Positions 1 through 7,414 of a DNA stretch of 41,925 nt are shown here, piece by piece (the stretch's first letter is position 1; every line of letters begins with the position of its first letter). The notes beneath the pieces are model-generated. The model was not told the origin of the DNA, made no database searches, and saw nothing but the letters and a program-made list of their open reading frames with translations. This stretch comes from Planctomycetales bacterium (GTDB taxonomy: Bacteria > Omnitrophota > Gorgyraeia > Zapsychrales > Zapsychraceae), in the NCBI GenBank assembly GCA_005239675.1, contig SBBO01000039.1, positions 1 to 41,925 of the forward strand, in the 5' to 3' direction. Position numbers and translations under genes: made by a program.

Positions 1-174
1 CTGATAGATAGCCAGTTCGTTCTTTAATTTTTCAAACGTTTCTTTTGTAAAAATTAAAAGCTTTTTTAGGGGGTAACAATCTATTATCCCATTCCCGCAC
101 CGTAATTTTTTTGCTGTTGCAAAATTGGTGATTATTGGGTATACTACCCCCACATTTCTAAAATTAGCATTCAT
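1..174 (-). CDS. Possible 5' part of a divergent gene, unknown function (runs off the left edge)
   Basis: Read on the - strand, an ATG at 174-172 opens a frame that stays open for 58 codons to the edge of the window. The inferred peptide begins MNANFRNVGVVYPI and ends with a protein-like stretch (KETFEKLKNELAIYQ). An in-frame stop lies upstream. I do not recognise the family. Against it: no good ribosome binding site precedes the ATG, the region is AT-rich, a frame this long can arise by chance, and the probable rpsB promoter lies inside it. It could be the start of a divergent gene or simply open noncoding sequence. Confidence 0.25.
   Translation of the reverse strand, partial: MNANFRNVGVVYPIITNFATAKKLRCGNGIIDCYPLKKLLIFTKETFEKLKNELAIYQ
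117..145 (+). promoter_or_regulatory. Probable sigma70-type promoter of the rpsB operon
   Basis: TTGCAA at 117-122 and TATACT at 140-145 are separated by exactly 17 bases, close to the TTGACA/TATAAT consensus. Transcription would start near 152, leaving a leader of about 160 bases before rpsB. The call rests on consensus match and position only. Confidence 0.6.
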
Positions 175-311
175 AATAACATGCGTAGTTATTCCCTGGA
201 ACCCATGGATTTAAAGTCATGGGTCTTAAGGGCCTCGCATCTCAAAGAGAGGGGCGGGTGCTGCTTGAAGATTAATGAAGCATGTTATTTACCTAAAAGG
301 AGTAACCGAAT
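152..311 (+). promoter_or_regulatory. Structured 5' leader of rpsB
   Basis: The segment between the predicted promoter and rpsB contains several perfect short inverted repeats. ACCCATG (201-207) pairs with CATGGGT (218-224), TCTC (240-243) pairs with GAGA (247-250), and TGCTT (262-266) pairs with AAGCA (278-282). A clear Shine-Dalgarno AGGAG (298-302) stands 9 bases before the ATG. Ribosomal protein S2 operons in other bacteria are often autoregulated through the mRNA leader; that this leader does so is inference. It does not match a leader family that I can name. Confidence 0.4.
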
Positions 312-1112
312 ATGGTTGAGGACTTAATTAAGAAATTATTGGAAGCAGGGGTCCATTTTGGACATCAAACTAAGCGCTGGTGTCCTAAAATGAAAAAATA
401 TATTTTTGGGCAGCGTAGCGGGATTTACATTATTGACTTAGAAAAAACCGTCCAATGCCTGAATAAGGCGCAGGACTTCGCCCGTGACCTTGCTGCCAAG
501 GGTGGACGGATGTTATTTGTCGGAACCAAAAAACAGGCGCAAATGACAATCGAAGGAGAGGCGAAACGCACCGATATGTTCTATGTCAGCAACCGTTGGC
601 TGGGCGGGCTTTTAACCAATTTCCAGACGGTCAAGAAATCCATTGAACGCCTCAAGCAAATCGAGCAGATGAGTCAGGACTCAAATATCTGGGACAATTT
701 GAAGAAAAAAGAAATTGCGCGTTTAACGAAAGAACGGGAAAAATTTTCCAAGGACCTTAATGGCATTCGAGAAATGGCCAAGCTCCCTGAGGGGGTATTT
801 ATTGTTGATCCTAAGCGCGAGGAGATTGCCGTCCGCGAGGCAAGGAAACTAGGTATTCCTATTATAGCGATTGTGGATACCAACTGTGATCCTGGCTGTG
901 TGGATTATCCGATTCCAGGCAACGACGATGCCTTAAGGTCCATTTCTCTTCTTACGTTATTGATTGCAGATAGCATTGCCGAAGGACGCAAGGAATATAC
1001 AACCAACGAAGCGATTAAAAAGCAAGTGGGAACGGTTACTGATAACGGCTCAATACCGGTGGCCTCTACCAAGGAAGAAGTTTCCAGTGTTCCTTCAAGT
1101 ATCCAACAATAA
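312..1112 (+). CDS. rpsB: 30S ribosomal protein S2
   Basis: Small-subunit ribosomal protein S2, needed late in 30S assembly and for S1 docking. The 266-residue product has the family's N-terminal signature ([17 protein letters not shown]) and the conserved [19 protein letters not shown] and [13 protein letters not shown] blocks. The core ends near residue 235. The last 30 or so residues form a polar, low-complexity tail (Ser, Thr, Lys, Glu and Val rich), as in many S2 proteins. The ATG at 312 is supported by AGGAG 9 bases upstream. It is first in the rpsB-tsf-pyrH-frr order common in bacteria, 29 bases before tsf, and probably transcribed from the promoter at 117-145. Confidence 0.98.
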   Translation: MVEDLIKKLLEAGVHFGHQTKRWCPKMKKYIFGQRSGIYIIDLEKTVQCLNKAQDFARDLAAKGGRMLFVGTKKQAQMTIEGEAKRTDMFYVSNRWLGGLLTNFQTVKKSIERLKQIEQMSQDSNIWDNLKKKEIARLTKEREKFSKDLNGIREMAKLPEGVFIVDPKREEIAVREARKLGIPIIAIVDTNCDPGCVDYPIPGNDDALRSISLLTLLIADSIAEGRKEYTTNEAIKKQVGTVTDNGSIPVASTKEEVSSVPSSIQQ

Positions 1113-1141
1113 TTTTCCTATGCATTTAAGAAAGGAATTCA

Positions 1142-1675
1142 ATGAAAGGGATCTCTGTTGATGTTATTAAAGAATTGCGCGAATTGACCTCTTGCGGTGT
1201 GATGGAGTGTAAAAGGGCATTAGAAGAAGCCAAAGGCGATATGGACAAGGCTAAGGAAATACTCCAGAAGCGTGGCCTGGAAATTGCCGCCAAGAAGAGC
1301 AGCCGTACGGCTAAAGAAGGACGCATCGAGTCCTATGTTCATTTGGGTAATAAGATTGGGGTCTTATTGGAAGTAAATTGTGAAACGGATTTTGTTGCTC
1401 GTAGCGAGGCCTTCTGTGCATTTACTAAAGATATCGCTATGCATATCGTTGCCATGAACCCCTTGTATATCGATCGCGAGGCCATCCCTCCCCATATCCT
1501 GGAAGGTCAGGTCAACCCAGAAATTTTTGTGCGGGACACCTGCCTGTTGGAACAGTTTTTTATCAGAGATCCAAAGAAAATAGTTCGTGATTGTCTTAAC
1601 GCCTTGATTGCCAGTACAGGGGAGAACATTTGCATTAGCCGGTTTACCCGTTACAAGGTCAGCGAAATTGAATAA
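1142..1675 (+). CDS. tsf: Translation elongation factor Ts (short form)
   Basis: Guanine-nucleotide exchange factor that recycles EF-Tu-GDP in the cytoplasm. The N-terminal TS-N (UBA-like) domain occupies about residues 4-45 ([21 protein letters not shown]). The conserved EF-Tu-contacting motif TDFVARS lies near residue 82, and the C-terminal block [14 protein letters not shown] is present. At 177 residues it is shorter than the E. coli protein (283) and somewhat shorter than the Thermus short form (196), so it probably has one core subdomain rather than two. AAAGGA precedes the ATG. Its stop overlaps the inferred TTG start of pyrH, suggesting translational coupling. Confidence 0.96.
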   Translation: MKGISVDVIKELRELTSCGVMECKRALEEAKGDMDKAKEILQKRGLEIAAKKSSRTAKEGRIESYVHLGNKIGVLLEVNCETDFVARSEAFCAFTKDIAMHIVAMNPLYIDREAIPPHILEGQVNPEIFVRDTCLLEQFFIRDPKKIVRDCLNALIASTGENICISRFTRYKVSEIE

Positions 1676-2393
1676 ACAACAAAGACCTCTTTACAAACGC
1701 GTCCTTCTTAAATTGAGCGGTGAGGCATTGTTGGGCAATAAACAGCATGGTATCGATGCTGAGATGTGCGCCCTGTTTGTTGCTCAAATTAAAGAGGTTC
1801 GTGACCTGGGAGTGGAGGTCGCCCTCGTTGTGGGGGGAGGGAATATCTTCCGCGGTCATGTGGAATCTCAACATTTTGGGTTAGACCGCTCTGTTGCCGA
1901 TTACATGGGGATGTTGGCAACGGTTCTCAATGGCCTCGCCCTGCAAAACGCTTTGGAAAAAATTGATGTGCCAACCCGTGTGATGACGGCTCTCCCTATG
2001 GCCGCCATTGCTGAGCCTTATATCCGGCGCCGTGCACTACGGCATCTGGAAAAAGGGCGTGTCATTATCTTTGTGGCCGGAACAGGAAACCCCTATTTTA
2101 CGACCGATACCGCGGCAGCGCTACGCGCCAAGGAAATCAATGCGGATGTTATCCTTAAGGCGACCAAGGTCGATGGTGTTTATTCAGCGGATCCTATGCA
2201 GGATAAAGCGGCACAGAAATTTAAGAAGTTGAAATTCATCGATGTCTTAAAGCGAAAGCTCAAGGTTATGGATGCAACCGCTATCAGCATGTGTATGGAG
2301 CATAATCTGCCCATTATCGTTTTTAATCTTCTGCAGAATGGTAATATTCGTAAAGTCATCTTAGGCGAACCAATTGGGACAATCGTTCAATAG
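1668..2393 (+). CDS. pyrH: UMP kinase
   Basis: Phosphorylates UMP to UDP in pyrimidine nucleotide synthesis; amino-acid-kinase fold, normally hexameric. The product carries [15 protein letters not shown] near the start, [10 protein letters not shown], the signature [22 protein letters not shown] region, and [17 protein letters not shown] for substrate binding. I place the start at the TTG at 1668, inside the end of tsf (ATTGAATAA). This gives 241 residues, the usual length, and AAGGT stands 8 bases upstream. The only upstream ATG (1608) would add 20 residues foreign to the family and overlap tsf by 68 bases. Confidence 0.95.
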   Translation: MNKQQRPLYKRVLLKLSGEALLGNKQHGIDAEMCALFVAQIKEVRDLGVEVALVVGGGNIFRGHVESQHFGLDRSVADYMGMLATVLNGLALQNALEKIDVPTRVMTALPMAAIAEPYIRRRALRHLEKGRVIIFVAGTGNPYFTTDTAAALRAKEINADVILKATKVDGVYSADPMQDKAAQKFKKLKFIDVLKRKLKVMDATAISMCMEHNLPIIVFNLLQNGNIRKVILGEPIGTIVQ

Positions 2394-2406
2394 TAAGGGG
2401 TGCGCG

Positions 2407-2967
2407 ATGATAACCAAAGAATTAGTTTTAGATACAGAAACAAGGATGAAGAAATCCATTGAATCGGCCAAGCGCGAATTCAATGAGGTTCGCACTGGAC
2501 GTGCGCATCCAGGGCTGGTTGAAGGGATGCATATCGATTATTATGGAACTCCCACGATCATTAAACAGTTAGCGGCGATCAGTGTCCTCGATGCGCGAAC
2601 TATAGTGATTCAACCCTGGGATGCCAGCGCTATCCAGGGAATTGAGCAGGCCATTGCTAATTCTAAACTGGGTGTAACACCCTATAGCGATGGCAAGTTG
2701 GTGCGGCTATCTATTCCACAGCTTTCTGAAGAGCGTCGACAAGAATTAAAAAAGGTTATTAAAGACATGGCAGAAAAGACTCGAGTATCATTGCGGACCA
2801 TCCGACGCGACGCCAACGACAAAATTAAAAAGATGCAAAACGAAAAGGTTGTTTCCGAGGATGAGTCCTTCAAGAGTCAAGACGAGATCCAGAAATTGAC
2901 CGATCGTTATATCAAAGAAGTTGACGCCCTCCTGGAAGATAAAAGCAAGGCCTTGGTTGAATTGTAG
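2407..2967 (+). CDS. frr: Ribosome recycling factor
   Basis: Splits post-termination ribosomes together with EF-G. The 186-residue product matches the usual length (185 in E. coli) and carries RTGRAHPGLVEGMHIDYYGT, the IQPWDASAI block, and the helical C-terminal arm containing RRDANDKIKKM. The ATG at 2407 is preferred because AAGGGG (2395-2400) lies 6 bases upstream; an in-frame ATG at 2374 lies inside pyrH and would add 11 unrelated residues. It closes the rpsB-tsf-pyrH-frr group, and the tRNA cluster starts 6 bases after its stop. Confidence 0.97.
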   Translation: MITKELVLDTETRMKKSIESAKREFNEVRTGRAHPGLVEGMHIDYYGTPTIIKQLAAISVLDARTIVIQPWDASAIQGIEQAIANSKLGVTPYSDGKLVRLSIPQLSEERRQELKKVIKDMAEKTRVSLRTIRRDANDKIKKMQNEKVVSEDESFKSQDEIQKLTDRYIKEVDALLEDKSKALVEL

Positions 2968-2973
2968 GGTATT

Positions 2974-3046
2974 GACCCACTAGCTCATCTGGCAGAGCAC
3001 TGCCCTTTTAAGGCAGGTGTGCCGCGTTCGAGTCGCGGGTGGGTCA
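2974..3046 (+). tRNA. tRNA-Lys (anticodon UUU)
   Basis: A full cloverleaf can be drawn. The acceptor stem GACCCAC (2974-2980) pairs with GTGGGTC (3039-3045). The D arm is GCTC/GAGC, and the anticodon stem CTGCC/GGCAG holds loop CTTTTAA with anticodon TTT at 3007-3009. The T arm is CCGCG/CGCGG with loop TTCGAGT. The discriminator base is A (3046). The 3' CCA is not encoded (TTTG follows). It sits 6 bases after frr and may be co-transcribed with it. The 70-base spacer to the next tRNA contains a short palindrome AGGGAATCCCT (3068-3078). Confidence 0.97.
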
Positions 3047-3116
3047 TTTGTTCGCGGTTCCTTTCACAGGGAATCCCTTTGGTTGCAGTGATTAGTGACT
3101 GCTGATCGCTGATAAA

Positions 3117-3201
3117 GGGCGGATGGCGGAATTGGTATACGCGCATGCCTTAGGAGCATGTGGGGTAACCCTTGGAGGTTCAAGTCCTCTTCCGCCCACC
3201 A
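3117..3201 (+). tRNA. tRNA-Leu (anticodon UAG)
   Basis: Class II tRNA of 85 bases. The acceptor GGGCGGA (3117-3123) pairs with TCCGCCC (3191-3197). The discriminator A (3198) is followed by an encoded CCA (3199-3201). The anticodon stem CATGC/GCATG encloses loop CTTAGGA, giving anticodon TAG, which reads CUN leucine codons. The long variable arm typical of tRNA-Leu contains GGGGTAACCC, and the T loop is TTCAAGT. Unlike its two neighbours, it encodes its CCA end. Confidence 0.97.
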
Positions 3202-3226
3202 TGAGTGTATGGCGATGTCTATTGAT

Positions 3227-3300
3227 GCGGCGGTAATTCAGTTGGCTAGAATGCTTCCTTGCCAAGGAAGATGTCGTGGGTTCGAATCCCATCCGCCGCT
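3227..3300 (+). tRNA. tRNA-Gly (anticodon GCC)
   Basis: The acceptor GCGGCGG (3227-3233) pairs with CCGCCGC (3293-3299), and the discriminator is T (3300). The anticodon stem CTTCC/GGAAG holds loop TTGCCAA with anticodon GCC, reading GGC and GGU glycine codons. The T loop is TTCGAAT. No CCA is encoded; a run of T follows directly. The palindromic repeat region begins 4 bases downstream. Confidence 0.97.
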
Positions 3301-3303
3301 TTT

Positions 3304-3408
3304 TCTCCACCGCCTTGATTCATTTTGAACTATCAAATACTACGAAATGAATCAGTTGGAGTAATGTGATTTGTTGGCCCATCGTTAGTAGCGGTGGAGA
3401 ACTCCAAC
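3304..3408. repeat. Nested inverted repeats linking the two palindromic repeat units
   Basis: TCTCCACCGC (3304-3313) is the exact reverse complement of GCGGTGGAGA (3391-3400). GTTGGAGT (3355-3362) is the exact reverse complement of ACTCCAAC (3401-3408). These arms bracket and interleave with the two 42-bp repeats, so the segment can fold in alternative ways. GGTGGAGAAC also recurs as a direct repeat at 3393-3402 and 3525-3534. The gap between tRNA-Gly and the next gene (3301-3594) holds no recognisable gene and no convincing promoter. Confidence 0.7.
3311..3352 (+). repeat. 42-bp palindromic repeat, copy 1
   Basis: This 42-base sequence is identical to 3408-3449. Within it, ATTCATTT is followed after about 18 bases by AAATGAAT, forming a perfect stem that extends by one base pair (G/C) in this copy. 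A smaller TTTGA/TCAAA pairing lies inside the loop. It starts 11 bases after tRNA-Gly. Confidence 0.85.
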
Positions 3409-3449
3409 GCCTTGATTCATTTTGAACTATCAAATACTACGAAATGAAT
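3408..3449 (+). repeat. 42-bp palindromic repeat, copy 2
   Basis: Perfect second copy of the repeat at 3311-3352, starting 97 bases after the first. Both copies are preceded by a CTCCA-type arm (CTCCAC before copy 1, CTCCAA before copy 2). The sequences diverge a few bases after the repeat. Two exact copies in a short gap beside a tRNA suggest a dispersed palindromic element or a recent local duplication; which one cannot be told from this window. Confidence 0.85.
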
Positions 3450-3594
3450 TGGTAGAGGGTCAAATATTCCGGGAGGAACCGGTAAGGGGTAAGAAGTGAC
3501 AAGATTTTCTTTCCACTGCAGGCTGGTGGAGAACCCTTGCGATTTACGCCTGTCAGGCATCATTGATTCAACACTGTAGAGAGGAGCAAACTGC

Positions 3595-4071
3595 ATGAGG
3601 ATCATGGATTTTCTCCTTACAAAGGCAATCACGGCGAATCTGACGAGCACCAACAAAAAAGACATCATTGAAGAATTGCTCGGATTGTTGATCGATGCTG
3701 GTGCTGTAGAAAAAAGATATAAAAATAAAGTTTTAGAAGTCCTGTTGGCTCGTGAGGCGCTAGGATCAACAGCGATCGGTCAAGGCATTGCTATCCCTCA
3801 TGGTAAATGCGATTGCGTCAAGAAATTGGTCGGATGCCTGGGTGTCAGCAGGGCCGGTATTAATTTTGATTCATTGGATGGCGAACCCGCCTTCATATTC
3901 TTTTTGTTGATAGCCCCCATCGATTCCGCCGGTCCCCATCTTAAGGCGTTGGCAAAAATCTCTCGTCTGTTGAAAGATAAATTTATCCGTGAATCTTTAA
4001 AATCAGTCAAGGATGAAAAGTCCATACTGCTAATCCTGCAGCAGGAGGACAGCAGGCTGTCAAAGATTTAA
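3595..4071 (+). CDS. ptsN: PTS EIIA component, fructose/nitrogen-regulatory type
   Basis: Cytoplasmic phosphotransferase EIIA domain of the fructose/Ntr family (PF00359 type). It accepts phosphate from HPr on a histidine, here His69 in IAIPHGK. The 158-residue product is a stand-alone domain with no EIIB or EIIC fused. AGGAG lies 8 bases before the ATG at 3595. The genes for HPr and EI follow after yvcK, and no sugar permease subunit is visible nearby, so a regulatory role like that of PtsN is more likely than sugar uptake. In E. coli ptsN sits near kdsC-lptB; here it is about 30 kb away from them. The symbol is by similarity, and a fructose-type EIIA cannot be excluded. Confidence 0.85.
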   Translation: MRIMDFLLTKAITANLTSTNKKDIIEELLGLLIDAGAVEKRYKNKVLEVLLAREALGSTAIGQGIAIPHGKCDCVKKLVGCLGVSRAGINFDSLDGEPAFIFFLLIAPIDSAGPHLKALAKISRLLKDKFIRESLKSVKDEKSILLILQQEDSRLSKI

Positions 4072-4081
4072 AAATCGCCCT

Positions 4082-5323
4082 ATGCCTCAAAACCCATTCA
4101 AGTGGCTCTATCCTGGCATGAAGGTCAAGCGCTGGCTTTTGATTTCATTTGCAGGGGTTGTTATTGTTGCAACGGGTGCTATTTTTACCTCTGGACCTTA
4201 TTTTTTTGTAGATCTTATTGGAATGATATGGATTACCTGCGGGATGATCTTTCTGGTGATGGGTACGGGCAAGATGATTGTATCGCTTTTGACCTTATTC
4301 CTTCCTGAGGGTAGAGAGGGGCTGGTAAATATTTTGTATCAGAAGCGTTATCTGGAGCGCGGACCTAAAATTGTTGTAATAGGCGGTGGCCATGGGCTTT
4401 CTCACCTGATTTTTGGTTTAAAAGAATATACGGCTAATATTACAGCCATTGTCACCGTTGCCGACAGCGGCGGATCATCGGGACGGTTGCGCGAAGAATT
4501 CAATATTGTGGCCCCAGGAGACATACGCAATTGCCTGGTGGCACTCGCGGATGCACCGGCCTTGATGGGCGAACTTTTTCAATTTCGATTTTCCAAAGAT
4601 TCGGAATTAAAAGGACACAATTTCGGTAATTTGTTTTTAACGGCCATGGTTCAGTTGACTAATGGAGATTTTGAGCGGGCGGTCAAAGAGACCAGTAAGG
4701 TGTTGGCGATTCGGGGCAGTGTCGTGCCCTCTACCATCAGCAACGTTCATTTAGTCGCCGAATATATGGATGGTACTCGAACCAAAGGAGAGGCAAAGAT
4801 TCCTAATTCTCACTCTCGCATCAAACGGGTTTATCTAACTGATGAAAAGGCCTATCCTACCGCTGATGCGCTGGATGCCATTGCCCAGGCCGATGTCATT
4901 ATCTTGGGACCGGGGAGTCTTTATACCAGCGTAATTCCAAATTTGATTATTAAGGGGTTAAGCGAGGCGATCGTTAAATCACGGGCATTTAAGATTTATG
5001 TCTGTAATGTGATGACCCAGCATGGGGAGACGGACCATTATGCGGCAAGTGACCATGTCCAGGCCATTATCGATCATGCCCATAAAGATGTTATCAATGC
5101 CTGTTTAATCAATAATGCTACCGCGTCAGTACAGGCATTAAAACGATATCAGGATGAGGGATCCTTTCCTGTCGTCTGTGATTTAGAACGTATTCGCTCA
5201 CTAGGCTATACCGTGGAGGCAACTGATCTGTTGGGGGTCACAGACTACCTGCGCCATGATTCAACCAAATTGAACCGTGCCTTAATAGGGCTGATTGGGA
5301 GGCATCGGGTGATCAGGCGTTGA
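4082..5323 (+). CDS. yvcK: YvcK/CofD-like protein with N-terminal membrane anchor (gluconeogenesis factor family)
   Basis: Member of the YvcK family, whose B. subtilis member binds UDP-sugars and supports growth on gluconeogenic carbon sources and peptidoglycan homeostasis. Two hydrophobic segments (about residues 18-36 and 44-70) precede the Rossmann-like domain, which begins KIVVIGGGHGLSHLIFGL near residue 96. The conserved VADSGGSSGRLR, PGDIRNCLVALAD, GHNFGNLFL and LGPGSLYTSVIPNL motifs follow. At 413 residues it is longer than anchorless YvcK (about 320), the extra length being the anchor. No clear Shine-Dalgarno is seen before 4082; a later in-frame ATG at 4118 is possible. It sits between EIIA and HPr genes, suggesting a link to carbon control. 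Confidence 0.88.
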   Translation: MPQNPFKWLYPGMKVKRWLLISFAGVVIVATGAIFTSGPYFFVDLIGMIWITCGMIFLVMGTGKMIVSLLTLFLPEGREGLVNILYQKRYLERGPKIVVIGGGHGLSHLIFGLKEYTANITAIVTVADSGGSSGRLREEFNIVAPGDIRNCLVALADAPALMGELFQFRFSKDSELKGHNFGNLFLTAMVQLTNGDFERAVKETSKVLAIRGSVVPSTISNVHLVAEYMDGTRTKGEAKIPNSHSRIKRVYLTDEKAYPTADALDAIAQADVIILGPGSLYTSVIPNLIIKGLSEAIVKSRAFKIYVCNVMTQHGETDHYAASDHVQAIIDHAHKDVINACLINNATASVQALKRYQDEGSFPVVCDLERIRSLGYTVEATDLLGVTDYLRHDSTKLNRALIGLIGRHRVIRR

Positions 5324-5379
5324 ATTTCAACTGTCGGAATCAGCACATTGTTTTGTTTCTTATTTAGCGGGATGGGGAT

Positions 5380-5649
5380 ATGTCCAAAGAAAGAGTAGAG
5401 GTGGTGATTAAAAATCTGCAAGGACTGCATGCGCGTCCTGCGGCGATATTCGTTCAAATTGCCTCTAAGTACGATGCCGAGATCACCATTCAAAAAGGCG
5501 AAGAACGCGTCAATGGTAAATCTATTATGGGGATATTGACACTAGGGATTGAGCGCAATACTAAGATTACCCTGGAAGCTGATGGTAATGATGCCAGCGC
5601 ACTGATCGCAGAGTTGACAGGGCTTCTGGTCAAAGAGACGATCGCATGA
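5380..5649 (+). CDS. ptsH: Phosphocarrier protein HPr
   Basis: Small cytoplasmic phosphocarrier of the PTS: takes phosphate from EI and passes it to EIIA. The 89-residue product has the active-site motif GLHARPA with His17. It also has the regulatory serine motif NGKSIMGI with Ser48 (equivalent to Ser46 of B. subtilis HPr), so it could be a substrate of HPr kinase/phosphorylase; no hprK gene is in this window. Its stop overlaps the start of ptsI by 4 bases (ATGA). Confidence 0.96.
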   Translation: MSKERVEVVIKNLQGLHARPAAIFVQIASKYDAEITIQKGEERVNGKSIMGILTLGIERNTKITLEADGNDASALIAELTGLLVKETIA

Positions 5650-7412
5650 GTGAGCTTATCTTGAAAGGGATTGCCGCTGCCCCAGGAATTGCCTGTGGGG
5701 CAGCGTTTGTCTTGGATAAACAGGACTTCATTGTACCGCCTCGGGCCATCATGGAAAAGGAGATCCCTATTGAGATCGCCCGTTTTGAGGAGGCCCTGAT
5801 TAAAACACGCGAGGAAATCCTGACTATTCAAAAACGTGTGAACGCAGATCTTAATGACCTGCATGCCCAGATCTTTGATGCCCACCTTTTGATCTTAGAA
5901 GACCGTACTTTGATTGAGGAGGTCATTAAGCGCATCCAGCAAGACCGCCTATCCGCTGAATATATCTTCTTCGAAGTCCTTAAGAAATATATTAAGATAT
6001 TTTCTAATATCGAAGATGAGTATCTGCGCGAACGCGTCGGTGACATCAATGACGTTGGTCGGCGAATCCTCAAGAATTTGATGGATGAAAGTAAACTCCA
6101 TGAGCTCGACCATCTAACTGAGGAATTGATCATCGTCAGCCATGATCTCTCGCCCTCCAATACGGCCAGTATGTATAATAAAAATATTTTGGCGTTTGTA
6201 ACCGATATCGGAGGCAGGACTTCGCATACGGCGATTATGGCCAAGTCGCTGGGTGTACCAGCGGTCGTGGGCCTAAAAGAGGCGACATTACGTATCAATA
6301 ATCAGGATTGTATTATTGTCGATGGCCGTAAGGGGCTGGTGATTCTTGATCCCAGCGCTCAGACAAAGACGTCCTATAAGAGCGAGCAGGACCGTATTCT
6401 TGAGTTTCGAGACCGCTATCAGGAATTGCGGGACTCCCCCAGTGAAACGCTCGATGGCAAGAAGATTGGGCTTTTGGCTAATCTGGAGTTACCTGCAGAA
6501 ATCCCCACAATCCAAAAACAGGGTGCAAACGGGATTGGGTTGTATCGGACGGAATATTTTTATATGAATCGCACTGATCTTCCATCAGAAGAGGAGCAGT
6601 ACGAGGCCTATAAATATGTCGTGCAGACCATTGCCCCCCATCCAGTCACCATACGGACACTGGATTTGGGCGGTGACAAATTTATATCAACCCTGAAGAT
6701 TCCGCAGGAGATGCATCCATTTTTTGGATCGCGGGCAATCCAACTCTGTTTGACGCACCCCGATATTTTTAAAACCCAATTGAGTGCTATCTTGCGCGCT
6801 TCCGCTCATGGGGATGTGCGCATCATGTATCCGATGATTACGGGTCCTGGAGAATTCCGTCAGGCCAACGCTATTTTGAATGATGTCAAACAGGCCCTTC
6901 GAGAAAAAAAGGTCCCGCACAATGAACAATTACCGGTAGGGGTCATGATCGAGACGCCATCAGCGGCGATGACAGCTGATTTGTTGGCCAGAGAAGTCAA
7001 CTTCTTTAGCATTGGGACCAATGACCTAATCCAATATGCATTGGCGGTAGATAGAGTTAGTGAAGAGACCGCCCCCCTTTACGAGCCCGGCCATCCATCT
7101 ATTTTGCGGCTAATTAAGAATACCGTTGAGGCGGCGCATAAAGAAAAGATTAAGGTCGGATTGTGTGGAGAGATGTGCAGCGAGCCTGTCCTTGCCTTGA
7201 TTCTACTAGGATTGAATTTAGATGAGTTCAGCATGTCTGCGCTCAGTATCCCTCAGATTAAAAAACTTATTCGCTCGATCAGGATAACGGATGCGCAGAA
7301 GTTAGCAGAAGACGTCTTGCAGCTATCCACCGGGAATGAAGTCGAAGAAGTAAGTCGGACACGGTTGCAGGAGCTGGCACCCCATATTATCAGCGATATG
7401 GAAAAGAGCTGA
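5646..7412 (+). CDS. ptsI: PTS enzyme I (phosphoenolpyruvate-protein phosphotransferase)
   Basis: Takes phosphate from phosphoenolpyruvate and gives it to HPr. The order is an N-terminal HPr-binding helical domain, a swivelling phosphohistidine domain with [20 protein letters not shown] (His194), then a C-terminal PEP-binding barrel with [35 protein letters not shown] and the catalytic-cysteine motif [10 protein letters not shown]. At 588 residues it matches the usual length (about 575). The ATG overlaps the end of ptsH. With HPr and EIIA it makes a complete soluble relay, without permease subunits nearby. Confidence 0.97.
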   Translation: MSELILKGIAAAPGIACGAAFVLDKQDFIVPPRAIMEKEIPIEIARFEEALIKTREEILTIQKRVNADLNDLHAQIFDAHLLILEDRTLIEEVIKRIQQDRLSAEYIFFEVLKKYIKIFSNIEDEYLRERVGDINDVGRRILKNLMDESKLHELDHLTEELIIVSHDLSPSNTASMYNKNILAFVTDIGGRTSHTAIMAKSLGVPAVVGLKEATLRINNQDCIIVDGRKGLVILDPSAQTKTSYKSEQDRILEFRDRYQELRDSPSETLDGKKIGLLANLELPAEIPTIQKQGANGIGLYRTEYFYMNRTDLPSEEEQYEAYKYVVQTIAPHPVTIRTLDLGGDKFISTLKIPQEMHPFFGSRAIQLCLTHPDIFKTQLSAILRASAHGDVRIMYPMITGPGEFRQANAILNDVKQALREKKVPHNEQLPVGVMIETPSAAMTADLLAREVNFFSIGTNDLIQYALAVDRVSEETAPLYEPGHPSILRLIKNTVEAAHKEKIKVGLCGEMCSEPVLALILLGLNLDEFSMSALSIPQIKKLIRSIRITDAQKLAEDVLQLSTGNEVEEVSRTRLQELAPHIISDMEKS

Positions 7413-7414
7413 AG

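Noticed and set aside
1608-1667. ATG-initiated extension of pyrH
   Set aside because: The extra residues are read from inside tsf, do not resemble UMP kinases, and would create a 68-base overlap.
3092-3310. A 72-codon - strand frame with a peptide containing MGFEPTTSSLARKH and GGRGLEPPRV
   Set aside because: It is the antisense of tRNA-Leu and tRNA-Gly. This kind of peptide is a well-known false annotation arising from the complement of tRNA T arms.
3417-3668. An 83-codon - strand frame across the second palindromic repeat
   Set aside because: It overlaps the start of the EIIA gene, includes repeat sequence, and shows no recognisable motif or ribosome site.
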